From: Neoroseomonas oryzicola | GTDB lineage: Bacteria > Pseudomonadota > Alphaproteobacteria > Acetobacterales > Acetobacteraceae | DNA: 64,000 nt | Direction of reading: 5' to 3' | Assembly: GCF_012163135.1 (NCBI RefSeq) | Contig: NZ_JAAVUP010000004.1 | Coordinates: forward strand, 186,001-250,000 | Shown: positions 7,375 to 16,784 of the stretch, piece by piece | Numbering within the stretch: the first letter of the stretch is position 1 | How the letters are laid out: the number at the start of each line of letters is the position of its first letter | Made by a program: the position numbers and the translations under genes | Notes under the pieces: model-generated | Told to the model about the DNA's origin: nothing | The model's input: the letters and a program-made list of their open reading frames with translations, nothing else | The model's database searches: none

Positions 7375-8166
7375 ATGGATCTGGGTTTCAGCGGGCGGCG
7401 GGTGCTGGTGGTCGGCGCCTCTGCGGGGATCGGCTTCGCGACGGCCGAGGCGCTGGCGGCGGAAGGGGCGGGGGTCGTGATGGCCTCCCGCGACGCGGCG
7501 GGCATCGCCGCGGCGGCGGATCGCATCGCGGCAGCGACGGGGCGCCGGCCCGCGACCGCGGTCGCCGACATCACGCAGGACGGTGCGGCCGAGGCGCTGC
7601 TGGCGGAGGTCGCGGCGCGCTGGGGTGCGGTCGATGCGGTGGTGGATGCGGTGGGTGGTTCGATCCGGTCGGGCTTCGAGGCGCTGAGCGACGCGGACTG
7701 GATCGGCAACTACACCTTCAACGTGCTTTCGGCCGTGCGGGTGGTGCGCGCGGCGCTGCCGCTGCTGCGCAAGGGGCATGCGCCGTCGGTGGTGCTGCTC
7801 GGCGCGGCGGCGTCGCGGATGCCCTATCCGAATCAGATCGTGTCGAACGTGCACAAGGCGGGCCTGCTCGGCCTGACCAAGACGCTGGCCGGCGAGTATG
7901 CGGCCGAGGGCATCCGGGTGAACTGCGTCGCGCCCGGGCGCACGCTGACCAGGCTGTGGACCGACCGCGCCGCGAAGCTGGCCGCGGAGCGCAACGTCAC
8001 CGCCGAGGACGTGATCGCGGAATTCGCGCACGAGATCCCGCTGGGCCGTTTCGGCAATCCGGAGGAGATCGCCGCGATGGTGGTGTGGCTCTCGAGCCCC
8101 CGTGCCTCCTACGTCACCGGCCAGACGGTGAATGTCGACGGCGGCATCGCGCGCGGCCTTTTGTAA
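7375..8166 (+). CDS. Divergent short-chain dehydrogenase/reductase
   Basis: 263-residue SDR with an intact nucleotide-binding glycine motif ([21 protein letters not shown], residues about 12-31) and the C-terminal [16 protein letters not shown] of classical SDRs. The catalytic region is unusual. At the usual YxxxK site the sequence reads SNVHKAGL, so the lysine is present but the tyrosine four residues before it is serine. The upstream catalytic serine region reads [16 protein letters not shown], with a tyrosine in a shifted position. A related FabG-like subgroup shows SNV/HK-type motifs, so this is probably a family trait rather than a dead copy. The substrate is unknown. The strong SD AGGGGGTAGGG supports the ATG at 7375. 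Confidence 0.87.
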   Translation: MDLGFSGRRVLVVGASAGIGFATAEALAAEGAGVVMASRDAAGIAAAADRIAAATGRRPATAVADITQDGAAEALLAEVAARWGAVDAVVDAVGGSIRSGFEALSDADWIGNYTFNVLSAVRVVRAALPLLRKGHAPSVVLLGAAASRMPYPNQIVSNVHKAGLLGLTKTLAGEYAAEGIRVNCVAPGRTLTRLWTDRAAKLAAERNVTAEDVIAEFAHEIPLGRFGNPEEIAAMVVWLSSPRASYVTGQTVNVDGGIARGLL

Positions 8167-8171
8167 GCCCC

Positions 8172-8226
8172 CCGGTTCCCAAAGAAGGGAGGGGGATTCG
8201 GGGGAGGTTCTCCTCCCCCGACCTTG
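8172..8226. repeat. Family B palindromic intergenic repeat, copy 1
   Basis: Fills the spacer between two convergent genes. The core is a 9-bp hairpin, left arm CGGGGGAGG at 8199-8207 and right arm CCTCCCCCG at 8212-8220, preceded by AGAAGGGAGGGGG and followed by ACCTTGCTTCA. Nearly the same string occurs at 49955-50001. It probably also acts as a two-way terminator here. Confidence 0.7.
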
Positions 8227-8228
8227 CT

Positions 8229-8861
8229 TCAGTACATCGTCTGCTTGAGCCGTTCCGGCGCGTCCCGGTCATAGGCCGAGGCGTCCACCTGCCCGTCCCC
8301 GCGATGGGACGCGATCAGCTGCCCCATGGTCGGCAGCCCTTCCGGGCGCGCCTTCCCGTCCCACAGGCGCGACCGCATGATGGACTTCGCGCATTGCATG
8401 AAGAGCTCGGTGACGGTCACGACCAGCACCGTCGTCGGCGTCTTGCCGCGTTCGACGAAGCGGGAGGTCAGCGCCGGGTCGGCCGTGATGCGGGCCGTGC
8501 CGTGCACGCGCAGCACCTCCGACGCGCCGGGGACGAAGAAGATCACCGAGACGCGGTTGTCCTCGAGGATGTCGCGCAGGGCATCGAGCCGGTTGTTGCC
8601 CCGCCGGTCGGGGATGACGAGCGACCCGTCCGGCTCGACCGCCACGAAGCCCGGCGCGTCCCCGCGCGGGGTGGCGTGCACGCCGCGGGACCCGACGGTC
8701 GAGATGATGCAGAAGGGGGAGGCCGCGATCCAGGCGCGGGCGGTCGCCTCCATCCGGTAGGCCACCTTCTTGAGAGGCCCTTCCAGCGGCTGGTCGTAGA
8801 GTTCCCGCAGGCGGGCCTCGGAGGTGACGGCGAAGGGGTCGGCGGGGGTCTGCGTGTCCAT
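8229..8861 (-). CDS. PPOX-class FMN-binding flavoprotein (DR_2398/MSMEG_1061-like)
   Basis: 210-residue pyridoxamine-5'-phosphate oxidase-fold protein, convergent with the SDR gene. It matches the PPOX subgroup described as 'probable FMN-dependent'. Blocks include [24 protein letters not shown] in two parts, then [19 protein letters not shown], the flavin-binding RRGNNR motif, [22 protein letters not shown] in two parts, and the late [12 protein letters not shown]. The N-terminus has [16 protein letters not shown] typical of the subgroup. The reaction is unknown; relatives reduce or oxidise small ligands or bind FMN. The start at 8861 is separated from yebC by 117 bases, giving a divergent promoter region. 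Confidence 0.87.
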   Translation of the reverse strand: MDTQTPADPFAVTSEARLRELYDQPLEGPLKKVAYRMEATARAWIAASPFCIISTVGSRGVHATPRGDAPGFVAVEPDGSLVIPDRRGNNRLDALRDILEDNRVSVIFFVPGASEVLRVHGTARITADPALTSRFVERGKTPTTVLVVTVTELFMQCAKSIMRSRLWDGKARPEGLPTMGQLIASHRGDGQVDASAYDRDAPERLKQTMY

Positions 8862-8978
8862 GGGGCCAGTCTGGCCCGGTTGCGCACCGTCCGGCCAGCC
8901 CGCGCTTGCCCGGGGCGGCGGGCGGCGGGTAGAAGCGCGGCCGATCCGACATCACCGATTTTCGAGAGAGAGGCGGCC

Positions 8979-9731
8979 ATGGCCGGCCATTCGCACGCGA
9001 AGAACGTCATGCACCGCAAGGCGACCCAGGGCGCCAAGCGGGCCCAGGCCTTCGGCAAGCTGATCCGCGAGATCACGGTCTCCGCCAAGATGGGCATCCC
9101 GGACCCGGCGATGAACCCGCGGCTGCGCGCGGCGGTGAAGGCGGCTCTGGTCGCCAACATGACCCGCGACACCATCGACCGCGCCATCAAGCGGGCCAGC
9201 AGCGCCGGGCAGGGCGAGGACTACCAGGAGGTCCGGTACGAAGGCTACGGCCCCCACGGCATCGCCATCATCGTCGAGGCGCTGACCGACAACCGCAACC
9301 GCACCGGCGGCGACCTTCGGTCGATCTTCAACAAGAACGGCGGCGCGCTGGGGGAGACCAATTCGGTCGCCTTCCAGTTCGAACGCAAGGGCGTGCTGCG
9401 CTACAAGCCGGACGCGGCTTCCGCCGACGCCATGCTGGAAGCGGCCATCGAGGCCGGCGCCGAGGATGTGGAATCCGACGCGGAGGGGCATGAGGTGTCC
9501 TGCTCGGTCGAGGATTTCGCCGCGGTGCGCGATGCGCTCGAGGCGAAGTTCGGCCAGGCCGAGGCGGCGAAGCTGGAATGGTGGCCGTCCACGACCGTCG
9601 ACCTCGACGAGGAGAAGGCGCGCGAGGTGCTGAAGCTCGTCGATGCGCTCGACGACAATGACGACGTGCAGAACGTCTACGCCAATTTCGAGGTGGACGA
9701 GGCTGCGGCGGAACGGCTCTCGGCCGCCTGA
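8979..9731 (+). CDS. yebC: YebC/PmpR family regulator
   Basis: 250-residue YebC/TACO1-family protein, described as a transcriptional regulator and more recently linked to relief of ribosome stalling at proline stretches. It starts with the hallmark [56 protein letters not shown] and TDNRNRT follow in order. The C-terminus [15 protein letters not shown] is complete. The ATG at 8979 has GAGAGAGAGG upstream. In many bacteria yebC sits directly before ruvC; here three genes (two on the opposite strand) lie between them. Confidence 0.95.
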   Translation: MAGHSHAKNVMHRKATQGAKRAQAFGKLIREITVSAKMGIPDPAMNPRLRAAVKAALVANMTRDTIDRAIKRASSAGQGEDYQEVRYEGYGPHGIAIIVEALTDNRNRTGGDLRSIFNKNGGALGETNSVAFQFERKGVLRYKPDAASADAMLEAAIEAGAEDVESDAEGHEVSCSVEDFAAVRDALEAKFGQAEAAKLEWWPSTTVDLDEEKAREVLKLVDALDDNDDVQNVYANFEVDEAAAERLSAA

Positions 9732-9741
9732 GCCGCCATGC

Positions 9742-10344
9742 TCAGGGCCCCTGGAGCAACAGGGGCCAGAGCGTCGCGGCGAGCAGCGCGCCCATCGACA
9801 GGTTGAAGAGGCGGAGCCGCCTGGCATCCGAGAGCAGGTCGCGAATCACGAGGCCGCAGCCGGTCCAGGCGGCGAGGCTCGGCAGGATGGCGAGCGCGAA
9901 GACCGCCGAGACCAGGATGACCGAGACGAAGGGCGCCGTCGCGCTGACATAGACGGCCATGGCGCTGACGGCCGCCACCCAGGCCTTCGGATTGACCCAT
10001 TGGAAGGCCGCGGCCTCGGCGAAGGTGAGCGGCTTCGGCACGGCCGCGCCAGCCCCGATGGCGCGGGCCGAGCCGATGCGCCAGGCGAGGACCAGCAGGT
10101 AGCCGGCACCGGCGAACTTCAGCGCCAGGTGCAGCGCCGGTATCGCCGTCAGAACGGCGCCGAGCCCCAGTCCGACGCCGAGCAGCAGCGAGCCGAATCC
10201 GGCCGAGATCCCGAGGATCTGCGGCACGGTGCGGCGGAAGCCGAAATTGGCGCCTGAGGCGAGGAGCATGAAGTTGCTCGGCCCCGGCGTGATGGAACTC
10301 ACCGCGGCGAAGACGAGCAGTGCGAGCAGGGTGTCGGTGGGCAT
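9742..10344 (-). CDS. LysE/RhtB-family translocator
   Basis: 200-residue inner-membrane exporter of the LysE family (amino acids or derivatives). About six hydrophobic segments are visible. The N-terminal signature SSITPGPSNFMLLASGANFG (residues about 16-35) and FQWVNPKAWVAAVSAM (about 113-128) are diagnostic. It converges with yebC, with only ten bases between the stops. The HxlR-type regulator lies 75 bases upstream in the same direction and is a possible local regulator of this exporter. The exported compound cannot be told from sequence. Confidence 0.9.
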   Translation of the reverse strand: MPTDTLLALLVFAAVSSITPGPSNFMLLASGANFGFRRTVPQILGISAGFGSLLLGVGLGLGAVLTAIPALHLALKFAGAGYLLVLAWRIGSARAIGAGAAVPKPLTFAEAAAFQWVNPKAWVAAVSAMAVYVSATAPFVSVILVSAVFALAILPSLAAWTGCGLVIRDLLSDARRLRLFNLSMGALLAATLWPLLLQGP

Positions 10345-10419
10345 CGGGCTCTCCCGTCAGGCGAGGAGCAGAGTGATGCCCGGCCCGCTGTCCGACGTGG
10401 GGTCCGGAATCCTGACCCG

Positions 10420-11082
10420 TCAGGATGCGGCACGGATCTCGGCGAACTGGTACCGGTCGAACCAGCCCGGGAAGGCGCGCGCCAGGTCGCGCGGGCCGTC
10501 CATGGCGAGGCCGAGGCGCCTGGCTTCCGGGAACTCGGCATCGCCACGCCACCAGGCGACGAGCGCCGGGAGCGGCCCATGCAGGCGCAGGCGCTCGGGG
10601 AAGCCGGGATTGTGCTCGCAGACCGATGCCTCGCCAGGGCGGAGCAGCATGAAGCGCGTGGCGTGGCCGCGCAGGTCGAAGCGCAGGACGGTCGGGGCGC
10701 GCGGGAGGGCCTCCGCCCGGGTGCGACGCGCCATGTCGGCCAGCACGGGCTCGAGGTCGAGGTCCTCCGCCGCCGCGCGCCGCGGCAGCCAGCGCTGGCC
10801 CCAGACGGCCAGGGCGCCGATGACGGCGGCCAGCTCGTGGCCCGCGGGCGTCAGCCGATATTCCGGCCCGTGCGGTCCTTCGCCGCGGATCACGGCGCCG
10901 AGATGCACCAGCCCCTGCAGACGTTCCGACAGCATCGTGCGCGAGATGCGCGGGATGCCCCGGCGGATGTCGTTGAAGCGATGGCTGCCGGAGAGCAGCT
11001 CGCGGACCACGAGCAGCGTCCAGCGCCCGCCGAGCGCCTCGTGGGCCCGCGCGACCGCGCAGAACTGACCGTATCCGCTCAT
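10420..11082 (-). CDS. HxlR-type winged-helix transcriptional regulator
   Basis: 220-residue regulator. The N-terminal HxlR winged helix is clear (residues 5-95): LGGRWTLLVVRELLSGSHRF, then DIRRGIPRISRTMLSERL as recognition helix, then the wing GPEYRLTPAGHELAAVI. The C-terminal 110 residues form an SCP2-like ligand-binding domain often found in longer HxlR proteins (RFDLRGHATRFMLLRPGEAS, CEHNPGFPERLRLHG). It may sense a small hydrophobic molecule. The probable target is the lysE-type gene downstream or the divergent ykvA-like gene at 11225; both are inferences from position. Confidence 0.88.
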   Translation of the reverse strand: MSGYGQFCAVARAHEALGGRWTLLVVRELLSGSHRFNDIRRGIPRISRTMLSERLQGLVHLGAVIRGEGPHGPEYRLTPAGHELAAVIGALAVWGQRWLPRRAAAEDLDLEPVLADMARRTRAEALPRAPTVLRFDLRGHATRFMLLRPGEASVCEHNPGFPERLRLHGPLPALVAWWRGDAEFPEARRLGLAMDGPRDLARAFPGWFDRYQFAEIRAAS

Positions 11083-11224
11083 GATCTCAGGCTACCATGA
11101 CGTGCCGGCCACGACCGGTCCGGAATCCGGACCGACCAACCGCCGCGCTGCCCCGGGCCGAGGCGCGCTATAAGCCGGCATGCTTTCCGTTCCCCTTCGC
11201 GGCCACACGGCCGCCTGAATCGGC

Positions 11225-11605
11225 ATGCTCGCGCGACTGAAAGGCTGGGCGCGTGTCATCAAGCGCGACGTGCTGGCCGTCTGGCTGGCGGCACGGGACC
11301 CGCGCACGCCCTGGTATGCGCGGGTGCTGGCGGTGGCCGTCGCGGCCTATGCGCTGTCGCCCATCGACCTGATCCCGGACGTCATTCCGGTGCTGGGCTA
11401 TCTGGACGACGTCATCCTGGTGCCGCTCGGCATCCTCGCGGTTGTCGCGCTGGTGCCGAGGGACGTCATGGCCGAGTGCCGGCTGCGGGCCGAGGCCGCC
11501 GTGGCGCGGCCGGTGAGCCGGGCGGGGGCGGCCTTCATCGTCGCGGTCTGGGTGCTGCTCGGTCTCGCCGCCGGATGGGCCGCTTGGCAGCACCTGGCCG
11601 GGTGA
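11225..11605 (+). CDS. YkvA/DUF1232 family membrane protein
   Basis: 126-residue small membrane protein. The DUF1232 signature AYALSPIDLIPDVIPVLGYL is at residues about 40-59, flanked by a hydrophobic stretch VLAVAVAAYAL and, near the C-terminus, a second segment AAFIVAVWVLLGLAAGWAAW. The function of the family is unknown. The gene ends 39 bases before ruvC on the same strand and could be co-transcribed with the ruv genes. Confidence 0.88.
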   Translation: MLARLKGWARVIKRDVLAVWLAARDPRTPWYARVLAVAVAAYALSPIDLIPDVIPVLGYLDDVILVPLGILAVVALVPRDVMAECRLRAEAAVARPVSRAGAAFIVAVWVLLGLAAGWAAWQHLAG

Positions 11606-11644
11606 GCGGGCAGGGCCGGCCGGCTTCTGGTAGAACCGCGCCGC

Positions 11645-12163
11645 ATGTCGCGCCGGCCGATTCGCATCCTGGGCCTCGATCCGGGCCTCCAGCACACCGG
11701 CTGGGGGCTGATCGAGCATGACGGCTTCCGGCTGCGCTTCCTGGCCGAGGGTGTGGTCTCCACCACGCCCGCCGAGGATCTGCCCGACCGCCTGCTCGCG
11801 CTGCACCGCGGCCTTGCCGCCGTGATCGACCTGCACGCGCCGGAGGAAGCCGCGGTCGAGAACACCTATGTCGCGCGGAACCCGGATTCCGCGCTGAAGC
11901 TCGGCCAGGCGCGCGGCGTCGTGGTGCTGGCGCCGGCGCTGGCGGGCCTCGCGGTCGCGCAATACGGCGCGATGGAAGTGAAGCGCGCGGTGGTGGGCAA
12001 CGGGCATGCGGCGAAGGAACAGGTGCAGGCGATGGTGAAGCACCTTCTGCCCGGCGTGACCTTCAAGCGCGCGGACGCTGCGGATGCGCTGGCGGTGGCG
12101 ATCTGCCACGCGCATCACCGGCAGTCGAAGCGGGCGCTGGCGCGGGGGTATCAGCCGGCATGA
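11645..12163 (+). CDS. ruvC: Holliday junction endonuclease RuvC
   Basis: 172-residue RuvC, which resolves Holliday junctions moved by RuvAB. The acidic active site is readable: the first Asp in ILGLDPGLQHTGWG (residue about 10), Glu in AAVENTYVARNPDSALKLGQ (about 73), and the C-terminal pair in KRADAADALAVAICHAHH (about 145). The length is typical. It starts with ATG 39 bases after the ykvA-like gene. A palindromic repeat (12181-12271) separates it from ruvA instead of the usual tight spacing. Confidence 0.96.
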   Translation: MSRRPIRILGLDPGLQHTGWGLIEHDGFRLRFLAEGVVSTTPAEDLPDRLLALHRGLAAVIDLHAPEEAAVENTYVARNPDSALKLGQARGVVVLAPALAGLAVAQYGAMEVKRAVVGNGHAAKEQVQAMVKHLLPGVTFKRADAADALAVAICHAHHRQSKRALARGYQPA

Positions 12164-12180
12164 TCGTGCGGCGCATCGTT

Positions 12181-12271
12181 GGAGGGGCGCCGCCCCTCCA
12201 AGCCACCCCGGCAAAGGCCGAAAGGCCTTTGCGAACCGGGTTCCAAAGGCCTTTCGGCCTTTGGTGGGGGC
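12181..12271. repeat. Family A palindromic repeat, composite copy between ruvC and ruvA
   Basis: Three hairpins in a row. The first has GC arms GGAGGGGC and GCCCCTCC (12181-12199). The second has arms GCAAAGGCC and GGCCTTTGC around GAAA (12211-12232). The third has arms CCAAAGGCC and GGCCTTTGG around TTTC (12243-12264). The third is the second in reverse orientation, so this locus holds two head-to-head units like a bacterial BIME. The same unit occurs at 23037 and 60114. Confidence 0.8.
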
Positions 12272-12278
12272 GGGCGCG

Positions 12279-12896
12279 ATGATCGGCGCGCTGAAGGGGC
12301 GCTTGGAGTCCACGCATGAGGGCGGCTGCGTCTTCGACGTGAACGGCGTGGGCTACCTGCTGTCGTGCTCTCGCAAGACGCTCGATGCGCTGGCGGGGCG
12401 CGAGGGCGCGCAGCGCCTGCTGGTCGAGACGCGCGTCAGCCAGGACGCGATCACGCTCTATGGCTTCGCCGATGCCGCCGAGCGCGAGGCTTTCCGCGCG
12501 CTCATCGAAGTGAAGACGGTCGGCCCGCAGAAGGCGCTGATCGTGCTGTCCTCGCTGACGCCCGATGGCCTGGCGCGCGCCATCGCGGGCAAGGAACGCA
12601 AGCGGCTGTCCGAGGTGAAGGGCCTGGGCGCGGCGACGGCGAACCGCATCGTCGACGAACCCGCGATGCAGAAATGGGCCGTGGGCCGCGCGACGCCCGA
12701 GGCGGACGGGGAGGGCGCGCTGCCCTCCGTCGCGCCTGAGCGGGGCGCGGAAGCCGATGCCGTCTCGGCCCTGGTGAACCTTGGCTGGAAGCAGCCCCAG
12801 GCCGTGACCGCCATCGCGCGCGTGGCGAAGCGCCTGGGTGAGGCCGCGACGCTCGACGCGCTGATCCGCGAGGGCCTGAAGGAGATGGCGCGATGA
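12279..12896 (+). CDS. ruvA: Holliday junction DNA helicase subunit RuvA
   Basis: 205-residue RuvA, which forms the tetrameric junction-binding core that loads RuvB. Domain I has [10 protein letters not shown] and the family's [11 protein letters not shown]. Helix-hairpin-helix motifs follow ([20 protein letters not shown], then [20 protein letters not shown]). The C-terminal domain III ([20 protein letters not shown]) contacts RuvB. The start at 12279 gives the canonical MIGALKGR; an in-frame extension to 12084 would read through the repeat and is rejected. It overlaps ruvB by ATGA. Confidence 0.96.
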   Translation: MIGALKGRLESTHEGGCVFDVNGVGYLLSCSRKTLDALAGREGAQRLLVETRVSQDAITLYGFADAAEREAFRALIEVKTVGPQKALIVLSSLTPDGLARAIAGKERKRLSEVKGLGAATANRIVDEPAMQKWAVGRATPEADGEGALPSVAPERGAEADAVSALVNLGWKQPQAVTAIARVAKRLGEAATLDALIREGLKEMAR

Positions 12897-13927
12897 GCGA
12901 GCGGCTCACCTCGCCCGACAAGCAGGACGACGATTACGGCGAGCACGCGCTGCGCCCGCAGACGCTGGCCGACTTCACCGGCCAGGCGAGCCTGCGGGAG
13001 AACCTCGCGGTCTTCATTGCGGCGGCGAAGGCGCGCCAGGAACCGATGGACCACGTGCTGTTCCACGGGCCGCCGGGCCTCGGCAAGACGACGCTGGCGC
13101 AGATCGTCGCGCGGGAACTGGGCGTCGGCTTCCGCGCGACCTCCGGGCCGGTGCTGCAGCGGTCCGGCGACCTTGCGGCGATCCTGACCAATCTGCAGCC
13201 GCGCGACGTGCTGTTCGTCGACGAGATCCATCGCCTGCAGCCGGCGATCGAGGAGACGCTCTATCCCGCGATGGAGGATTTCTGCCTCGACCTCATCATC
13301 GGGGAGGGGCCGGCGGCGCGGACCGTGCGTATCGACATCCCGCCCTTCACGCTGATCGGGGCGACGACGCGCGCGGGGCTGCTGGCCACGCCGCTGCGCG
13401 ACCGCTTCGGCATCCCCCTGCGCCTGGTGTTCTACACGGCCGAGGAACTGCACGGCATCGTCACGCGCGGGGCGCGGAAGCTCGGCTTCGCGCTGTCGGA
13501 CGACGGCGCGATGGAGATCGCGAAGCGGTCGCGTGGAACGCCGCGCATCGCCGGCCGCCTGCTGCGTCGCGTGCGCGACTTCGCGATGGTCGAGAACCGC
13601 GTCGCCGACCGCGCCATGGCCGATGCGGCGCTCAAGCGGCTCGAGGTCGACGAGCTCGGCCTCGATGCCATGGACCGCCGCTACCTCCGACGCATCGCGG
13701 AACACCATGGCGGCGGGCCGGTCGGGATCGAGACGCTGGCCGCGGCGCTGGCCGAGGGGCGCGACACGCTCGAGGAAGTGGTCGAGCCCTACCTGATCCA
13801 GGAAGGCCTGGTGCTGCGCACGCCGCGCGGCCGGATGCTCGGCGAACGCGGCTGGCGGCATCTCGGCCTCGCGCCGCCGGCGTCGATGGTCGCCCAGCTG
13901 GACCTCTTGCGGGACACAGATTCGTGA
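12893..13927 (+). CDS. ruvB: Holliday junction branch-migration ATPase RuvB
   Basis: 344-residue AAA+ motor. Walker [14 protein letters not shown] is near residue 60, Walker [10 protein letters not shown] near 110, and the sensor 1 region [19 protein letters not shown] near 160. The C-terminal winged helix ends at [17 protein letters not shown]. The length is normal. Overlaps of four bases at both ends (ATGA with ruvA, GTGA with ybgC) show a translationally coupled operon. Confidence 0.97.
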   Translation: MSERLTSPDKQDDDYGEHALRPQTLADFTGQASLRENLAVFIAAAKARQEPMDHVLFHGPPGLGKTTLAQIVARELGVGFRATSGPVLQRSGDLAAILTNLQPRDVLFVDEIHRLQPAIEETLYPAMEDFCLDLIIGEGPAARTVRIDIPPFTLIGATTRAGLLATPLRDRFGIPLRLVFYTAEELHGIVTRGARKLGFALSDDGAMEIAKRSRGTPRIAGRLLRRVRDFAMVENRVADRAMADAALKRLEVDELGLDAMDRRYLRRIAEHHGGGPVGIETLAAALAEGRDTLEEVVEPYLIQEGLVLRTPRGRMLGERGWRHLGLAPPASMVAQLDLLRDTDS

Positions 13928-14391
13928 GCGCGACCGAACCGGATGCGGGGGATGGCATCCATCGATACAACCTCAGGGTGTATTTCGAGGATACGGATGC
14001 GGGCGGCATGGCCTATCACGCCCGGTATCTGCACTGGGCGGAGCGCGCCCGGACAGAATCCTTGCGTGCCATTGGGTTGCCACACAATCTGATGATAGAA
14101 CGTCATCGCGCCCTGCTCGTGGTGCGGCGCATCGAAGTGGAGTATTGGCGGCCCGCCCGCCTGGACGATGCCGTGGTCGTGGAGACGGCCGTCCGCCGGG
14201 TCACCGGCGCCCAGATCGTGCTTGACCAGACCGTCCGGGGGGCGGAAGGGCAGGGCGCACCGGGCGAACGGCTCGCTGGGCTGAAGGTCGGCCTCGTTTC
14301 GGTCGACCAGGACAGTCTGAAGCCCGTGCCGCTGCCCGAACCCTGGCGGACGGTGCTCAAGGGGCTGGTCCGCGCCGAGGCGCCGGGCTGA
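13924..14391 (+). CDS. ybgC: Tol-Pal system-associated acyl-CoA thioesterase YbgC
   Basis: 155-residue hot-dog-fold thioesterase. The YbgC signature [19 protein letters not shown] (residues about 18-36) holds the catalytic Asp. HLHWAERAR-like and LRAIGLPHN blocks follow, then [18 protein letters not shown]. The enzyme hydrolyses acyl-CoA or acyl-ACP and is linked to phospholipid metabolism at the envelope. The start is GTG at 13924 inside the ruvB stop. It precedes tolQ by 69 bases, as in the standard ybgC-tolQRAB-pal-cpoB order. Confidence 0.94.
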   Translation: MSATEPDAGDGIHRYNLRVYFEDTDAGGMAYHARYLHWAERARTESLRAIGLPHNLMIERHRALLVVRRIEVEYWRPARLDDAVVVETAVRRVTGAQIVLDQTVRGAEGQGAPGERLAGLKVGLVSVDQDSLKPVPLPEPWRTVLKGLVRAEAPG

Positions 14392-14460
14392 GCCCCCGTA
14401 TTCGTTGAAGGCGGCCGCGGCCGCGATCGCCCCCGGCGGGGGCGGGAAAGGAGACTCGGC

Positions 14461-15204
14461 GTGAACGGTAACGTCACCGCTCAGGCACTCGGGCAGGCAG
14501 CCCACGACATCTCGCTCTGGGGGCTTTTCCTCCAGGCCGACTGGATCGTGAAGCTGGTCATGATCGGCCTGCTGCTCGCCAGCATCTGGGTCTGGGCGAT
14601 CGTCTTCGACAAGGTGACGAGCATCCGCCGCGCCAACAAGGCGGCCGACGCCTTCGAGGACCGCTTCTGGTCGGGCGGCAGCCTGGACGACCTCTACGCC
14701 CGCGAAGGCGAGGAGCCGACCAACCCGATGGCCGCCGTCTTCGGCGCCGCGATGCGCGAATGGCGCCGCAGCGCGGGCAAGGCCGCGCTCCTCGGCGGCG
14801 CCAAGGAACGCGTCGAGCGCGCGATGTCGGTCACCATCGGGCGCGAGATGGAACGGCTCGAGCGCTGGATGGTCTTCCTCGCCTCGGTCGGCTCGGTCGC
14901 GCCCTTCATCGGCCTGTTCGGCACGGTGTGGGGCATCATGAATTCCTTCACCGCCATCGCGGGGATGCAGAACACCAACCTCGCGGTCGTCGCCCCCGGC
15001 ATCGCCGAGGCGCTGTTCGCCACCGCGATCGGCCTGGTCGCCGCCATCCCGGCGGTGCTCGCCTACAACAAGCTGAACACCGACCTCGCGCGGTTCGGCG
15101 GGCGGCTCGAATCCTTCGCCACCGAGTTCGGCGCGATCCTGTCCCGCCAGACCGAGACGGCGGCCAACGACACGGCGGCGCCTGCCGCCTCCGCGGCGGA
15201 ATAG
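14461..15204 (+). CDS. tolQ: Tol-Pal system protein TolQ
   Basis: 247-residue inner-membrane subunit of the TolQRA proton-driven motor that energises outer-membrane constriction during division. Three transmembrane segments are visible: [38 protein letters not shown] (TM2 with the conserved GxxGTVWG) and [19 protein letters not shown] (TM3). The start is GTG, supported by AAAGGAG eight bases upstream. The tail is Ala-rich. tolR starts eight bases after the stop. Confidence 0.95.
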   Translation: MNGNVTAQALGQAAHDISLWGLFLQADWIVKLVMIGLLLASIWVWAIVFDKVTSIRRANKAADAFEDRFWSGGSLDDLYAREGEEPTNPMAAVFGAAMREWRRSAGKAALLGGAKERVERAMSVTIGREMERLERWMVFLASVGSVAPFIGLFGTVWGIMNSFTAIAGMQNTNLAVVAPGIAEALFATAIGLVAAIPAVLAYNKLNTDLARFGGRLESFATEFGAILSRQTETAANDTAAPAASAAE

Positions 15205-15211
15205 ACCGACC

Positions 15212-15736
15212 ATGGCCGGGCCCATGATCGGCGGGCGCGACCGCAGGTCGCGCTACCGCCCGATGGCGGAGATCAACGTCACCCCGCTGGTCGACGTGAT
15301 GCTCGTGCTGCTGATCATCTTCATGGTCGCGGCGCCGCTGATGACGGTGGGCGTGCCGGTCGACCTGCCGCGCACGGCGGCGACGCCGCTCAACCAGGAA
15401 ACCGAGCCGCTGACCATCACGGTCAACCCGGAAGGCAAGATCTTCCTGCAGGAGACCGAGGTGACCGCGGACGACCTGGTGCCGCGGCTGCGCGCCATCG
15501 TCGGCCAGCAGCCCCAGGGCCAGCCGGAACGCCGCATCTTCGTCCGCGGCGACCGCGCCATCGCCTATGGCCGCGTCATGGAGGTGATGGGGATCATCTC
15601 GAGCGCCGGCTTCACCCGCGTCGCGCTCCTCGCCGAACAGCCCTCCGGCCAGCCAGCCGCCGCCCGCCCGTCCGGGTCGCCGCAGCGCCCGGCCGCCCCG
15701 CCGGCGCGCCCGCAGGCCGGCCAGCCGCGCGGCTGA
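15212..15736 (+). CDS. tolR: Tol-Pal system protein TolR
   Basis: 174-residue ExbD/TolR protein. A single transmembrane helix carries the essential proton-channel Asp ([20 protein letters not shown], residues about 21-40). The periplasmic domain follows with [19 protein letters not shown]. The C-terminal 30 residues are an unusual Pro/Ala/Gln-rich extension ([20 protein letters not shown]), longer than in E. coli TolR. Same strand and tight spacing with tolQ and tolA. Confidence 0.95.
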   Translation: MAGPMIGGRDRRSRYRPMAEINVTPLVDVMLVLLIIFMVAAPLMTVGVPVDLPRTAATPLNQETEPLTITVNPEGKIFLQETEVTADDLVPRLRAIVGQQPQGQPERRIFVRGDRAIAYGRVMEVMGIISSAGFTRVALLAEQPSGQPAAARPSGSPQRPAAPPARPQAGQPRG

Positions 15737-15752
15737 GGAAGGAGACGGAGGG

Positions 15753-16784
15753 GTGTACGAGCCCTCCCGCGACGATTCCCGCCTGAACCGGTGGGCCGGC
15801 ATTTCCGCCGGCCTGCATGCGCTGGTGCTCGGCATCGGGGCGCTGTTCGTGCTCGCGCGCCCGATCCCGGAGCCGGAGGAGCAGGGCATCGCGGTCGAAC
15901 TCGTCTCGCCCGGGCCGCCGCTGCTCGCGCAGGCGGACGTGCCCGCGCCGATCCCGGCGCCGCCGACCCCGCAGGCCGAACCGCGCCCGCCGACGCCGGA
16001 ACCCCCGGCGCCCGAGCCGCCGCGCAACACGCCGCCCGAGCCGCCCCCGCCGCCGCCCCCGCCGCCGCCGGCGCCCTCGCCCTCGCCCGCGCCGCCGAGC
16101 CCGACGCCGCCGACGCCCTCCCCGCCCACGCCGCCGCCGGCGCCGACGCCCGAACCCACGCCGGCGACGCGCCAGACGCAGCAGACCCCGCCGCCGCCAA
16201 CGCCGCAGCCGCCGCAGCAGCAGGCCGCCGCGCCGCCGCGCCCGACGCCGCCGCTGCCCCTGCCGCCGCCCCCGGTGCCGCCGCCGCCCGAACCGTCCGA
16301 ACAGGCCGGCACCGGCCAGACGCCGCCGGTGCAGCGGCCGCAGGACCGCAGCAATTCGGTGCTGAACACGCTCGAGCGGCTGCGCACCGCGCAGCAGCAG
16401 GACCGCGCGCCGACCGCGCGGCCGAACCCGTCCGGCAGCCCGCAGCAGGGCGGCGGCAGCCCGACCGGCGCCGCGGCGCTGACGCAGGGGGAGATCCGCG
16501 GCCTCGCCGAGCAGATCTCCGAATGCTGGAACGTCGACCGCGGGATGCTCGGGCTCGACCAGATCGTGGTGGAGCTGCGCGTGCAGCTCGACAGCCAGGG
16601 GGTGGTGCGCAACGTCGTGCCATCCGGGGCGCCGCCATCGGACCCGCGCGCGCGCTCGGTCTACGAATCCGCGCGCCGCGCCCTTATGTCGCCGCAGTGC
16701 AACCCGCTTCGCGTCCCACCCAGCAAGTACGGCACCGTCATGGCGTCGGTCTTCCGCTTCAATCCGAGGGGCCTCGTGAGATGA
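15753..16784 (+). CDS. tolA: TolA-like cell envelope protein with long proline-rich linker
   Basis: 343-residue TolA counterpart linking the TolQR motor to TolB-Pal. An N-terminal membrane anchor (WAGISAGLHALVLGIGALFV, residues about 11-30) is followed by VELVSPGPPLLAQAD. Residues about 65-185 are a low-complexity linker of mostly Pro, with Ala, Thr, Glu and Gln, replacing the alanine-rich helix of enterobacterial TolA. The C-terminal TolA domain (ISECWNVDRGMLGLDQIVVE to SKYGTVMASVFRFNP) contains two cysteines. The start is GTG at 15753 after AAGGAG. It overlaps tolB as ATGA. Confidence 0.9.
   Translation: MYEPSRDDSRLNRWAGISAGLHALVLGIGALFVLARPIPEPEEQGIAVELVSPGPPLLAQADVPAPIPAPPTPQAEPRPPTPEPPAPEPPRNTPPEPPPPPPPPPPAPSPSPAPPSPTPPTPSPPTPPPAPTPEPTPATRQTQQTPPPPTPQPPQQQAAAPPRPTPPLPLPPPPVPPPPEPSEQAGTGQTPPVQRPQDRSNSVLNTLERLRTAQQQDRAPTARPNPSGSPQQGGGSPTGAAALTQGEIRGLAEQISECWNVDRGMLGLDQIVVELRVQLDSQGVVRNVVPSGAPPSDPRARSVYESARRALMSPQCNPLRVPPSKYGTVMASVFRFNPRGLVR

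Noticed and set aside
15950-16320. Repetitive GC-rich stretch that looks like a tandem repeat
   Set aside because: It is the coding sequence of the proline-rich TolA linker (repeated CCG codons) and not an independent repeat element.
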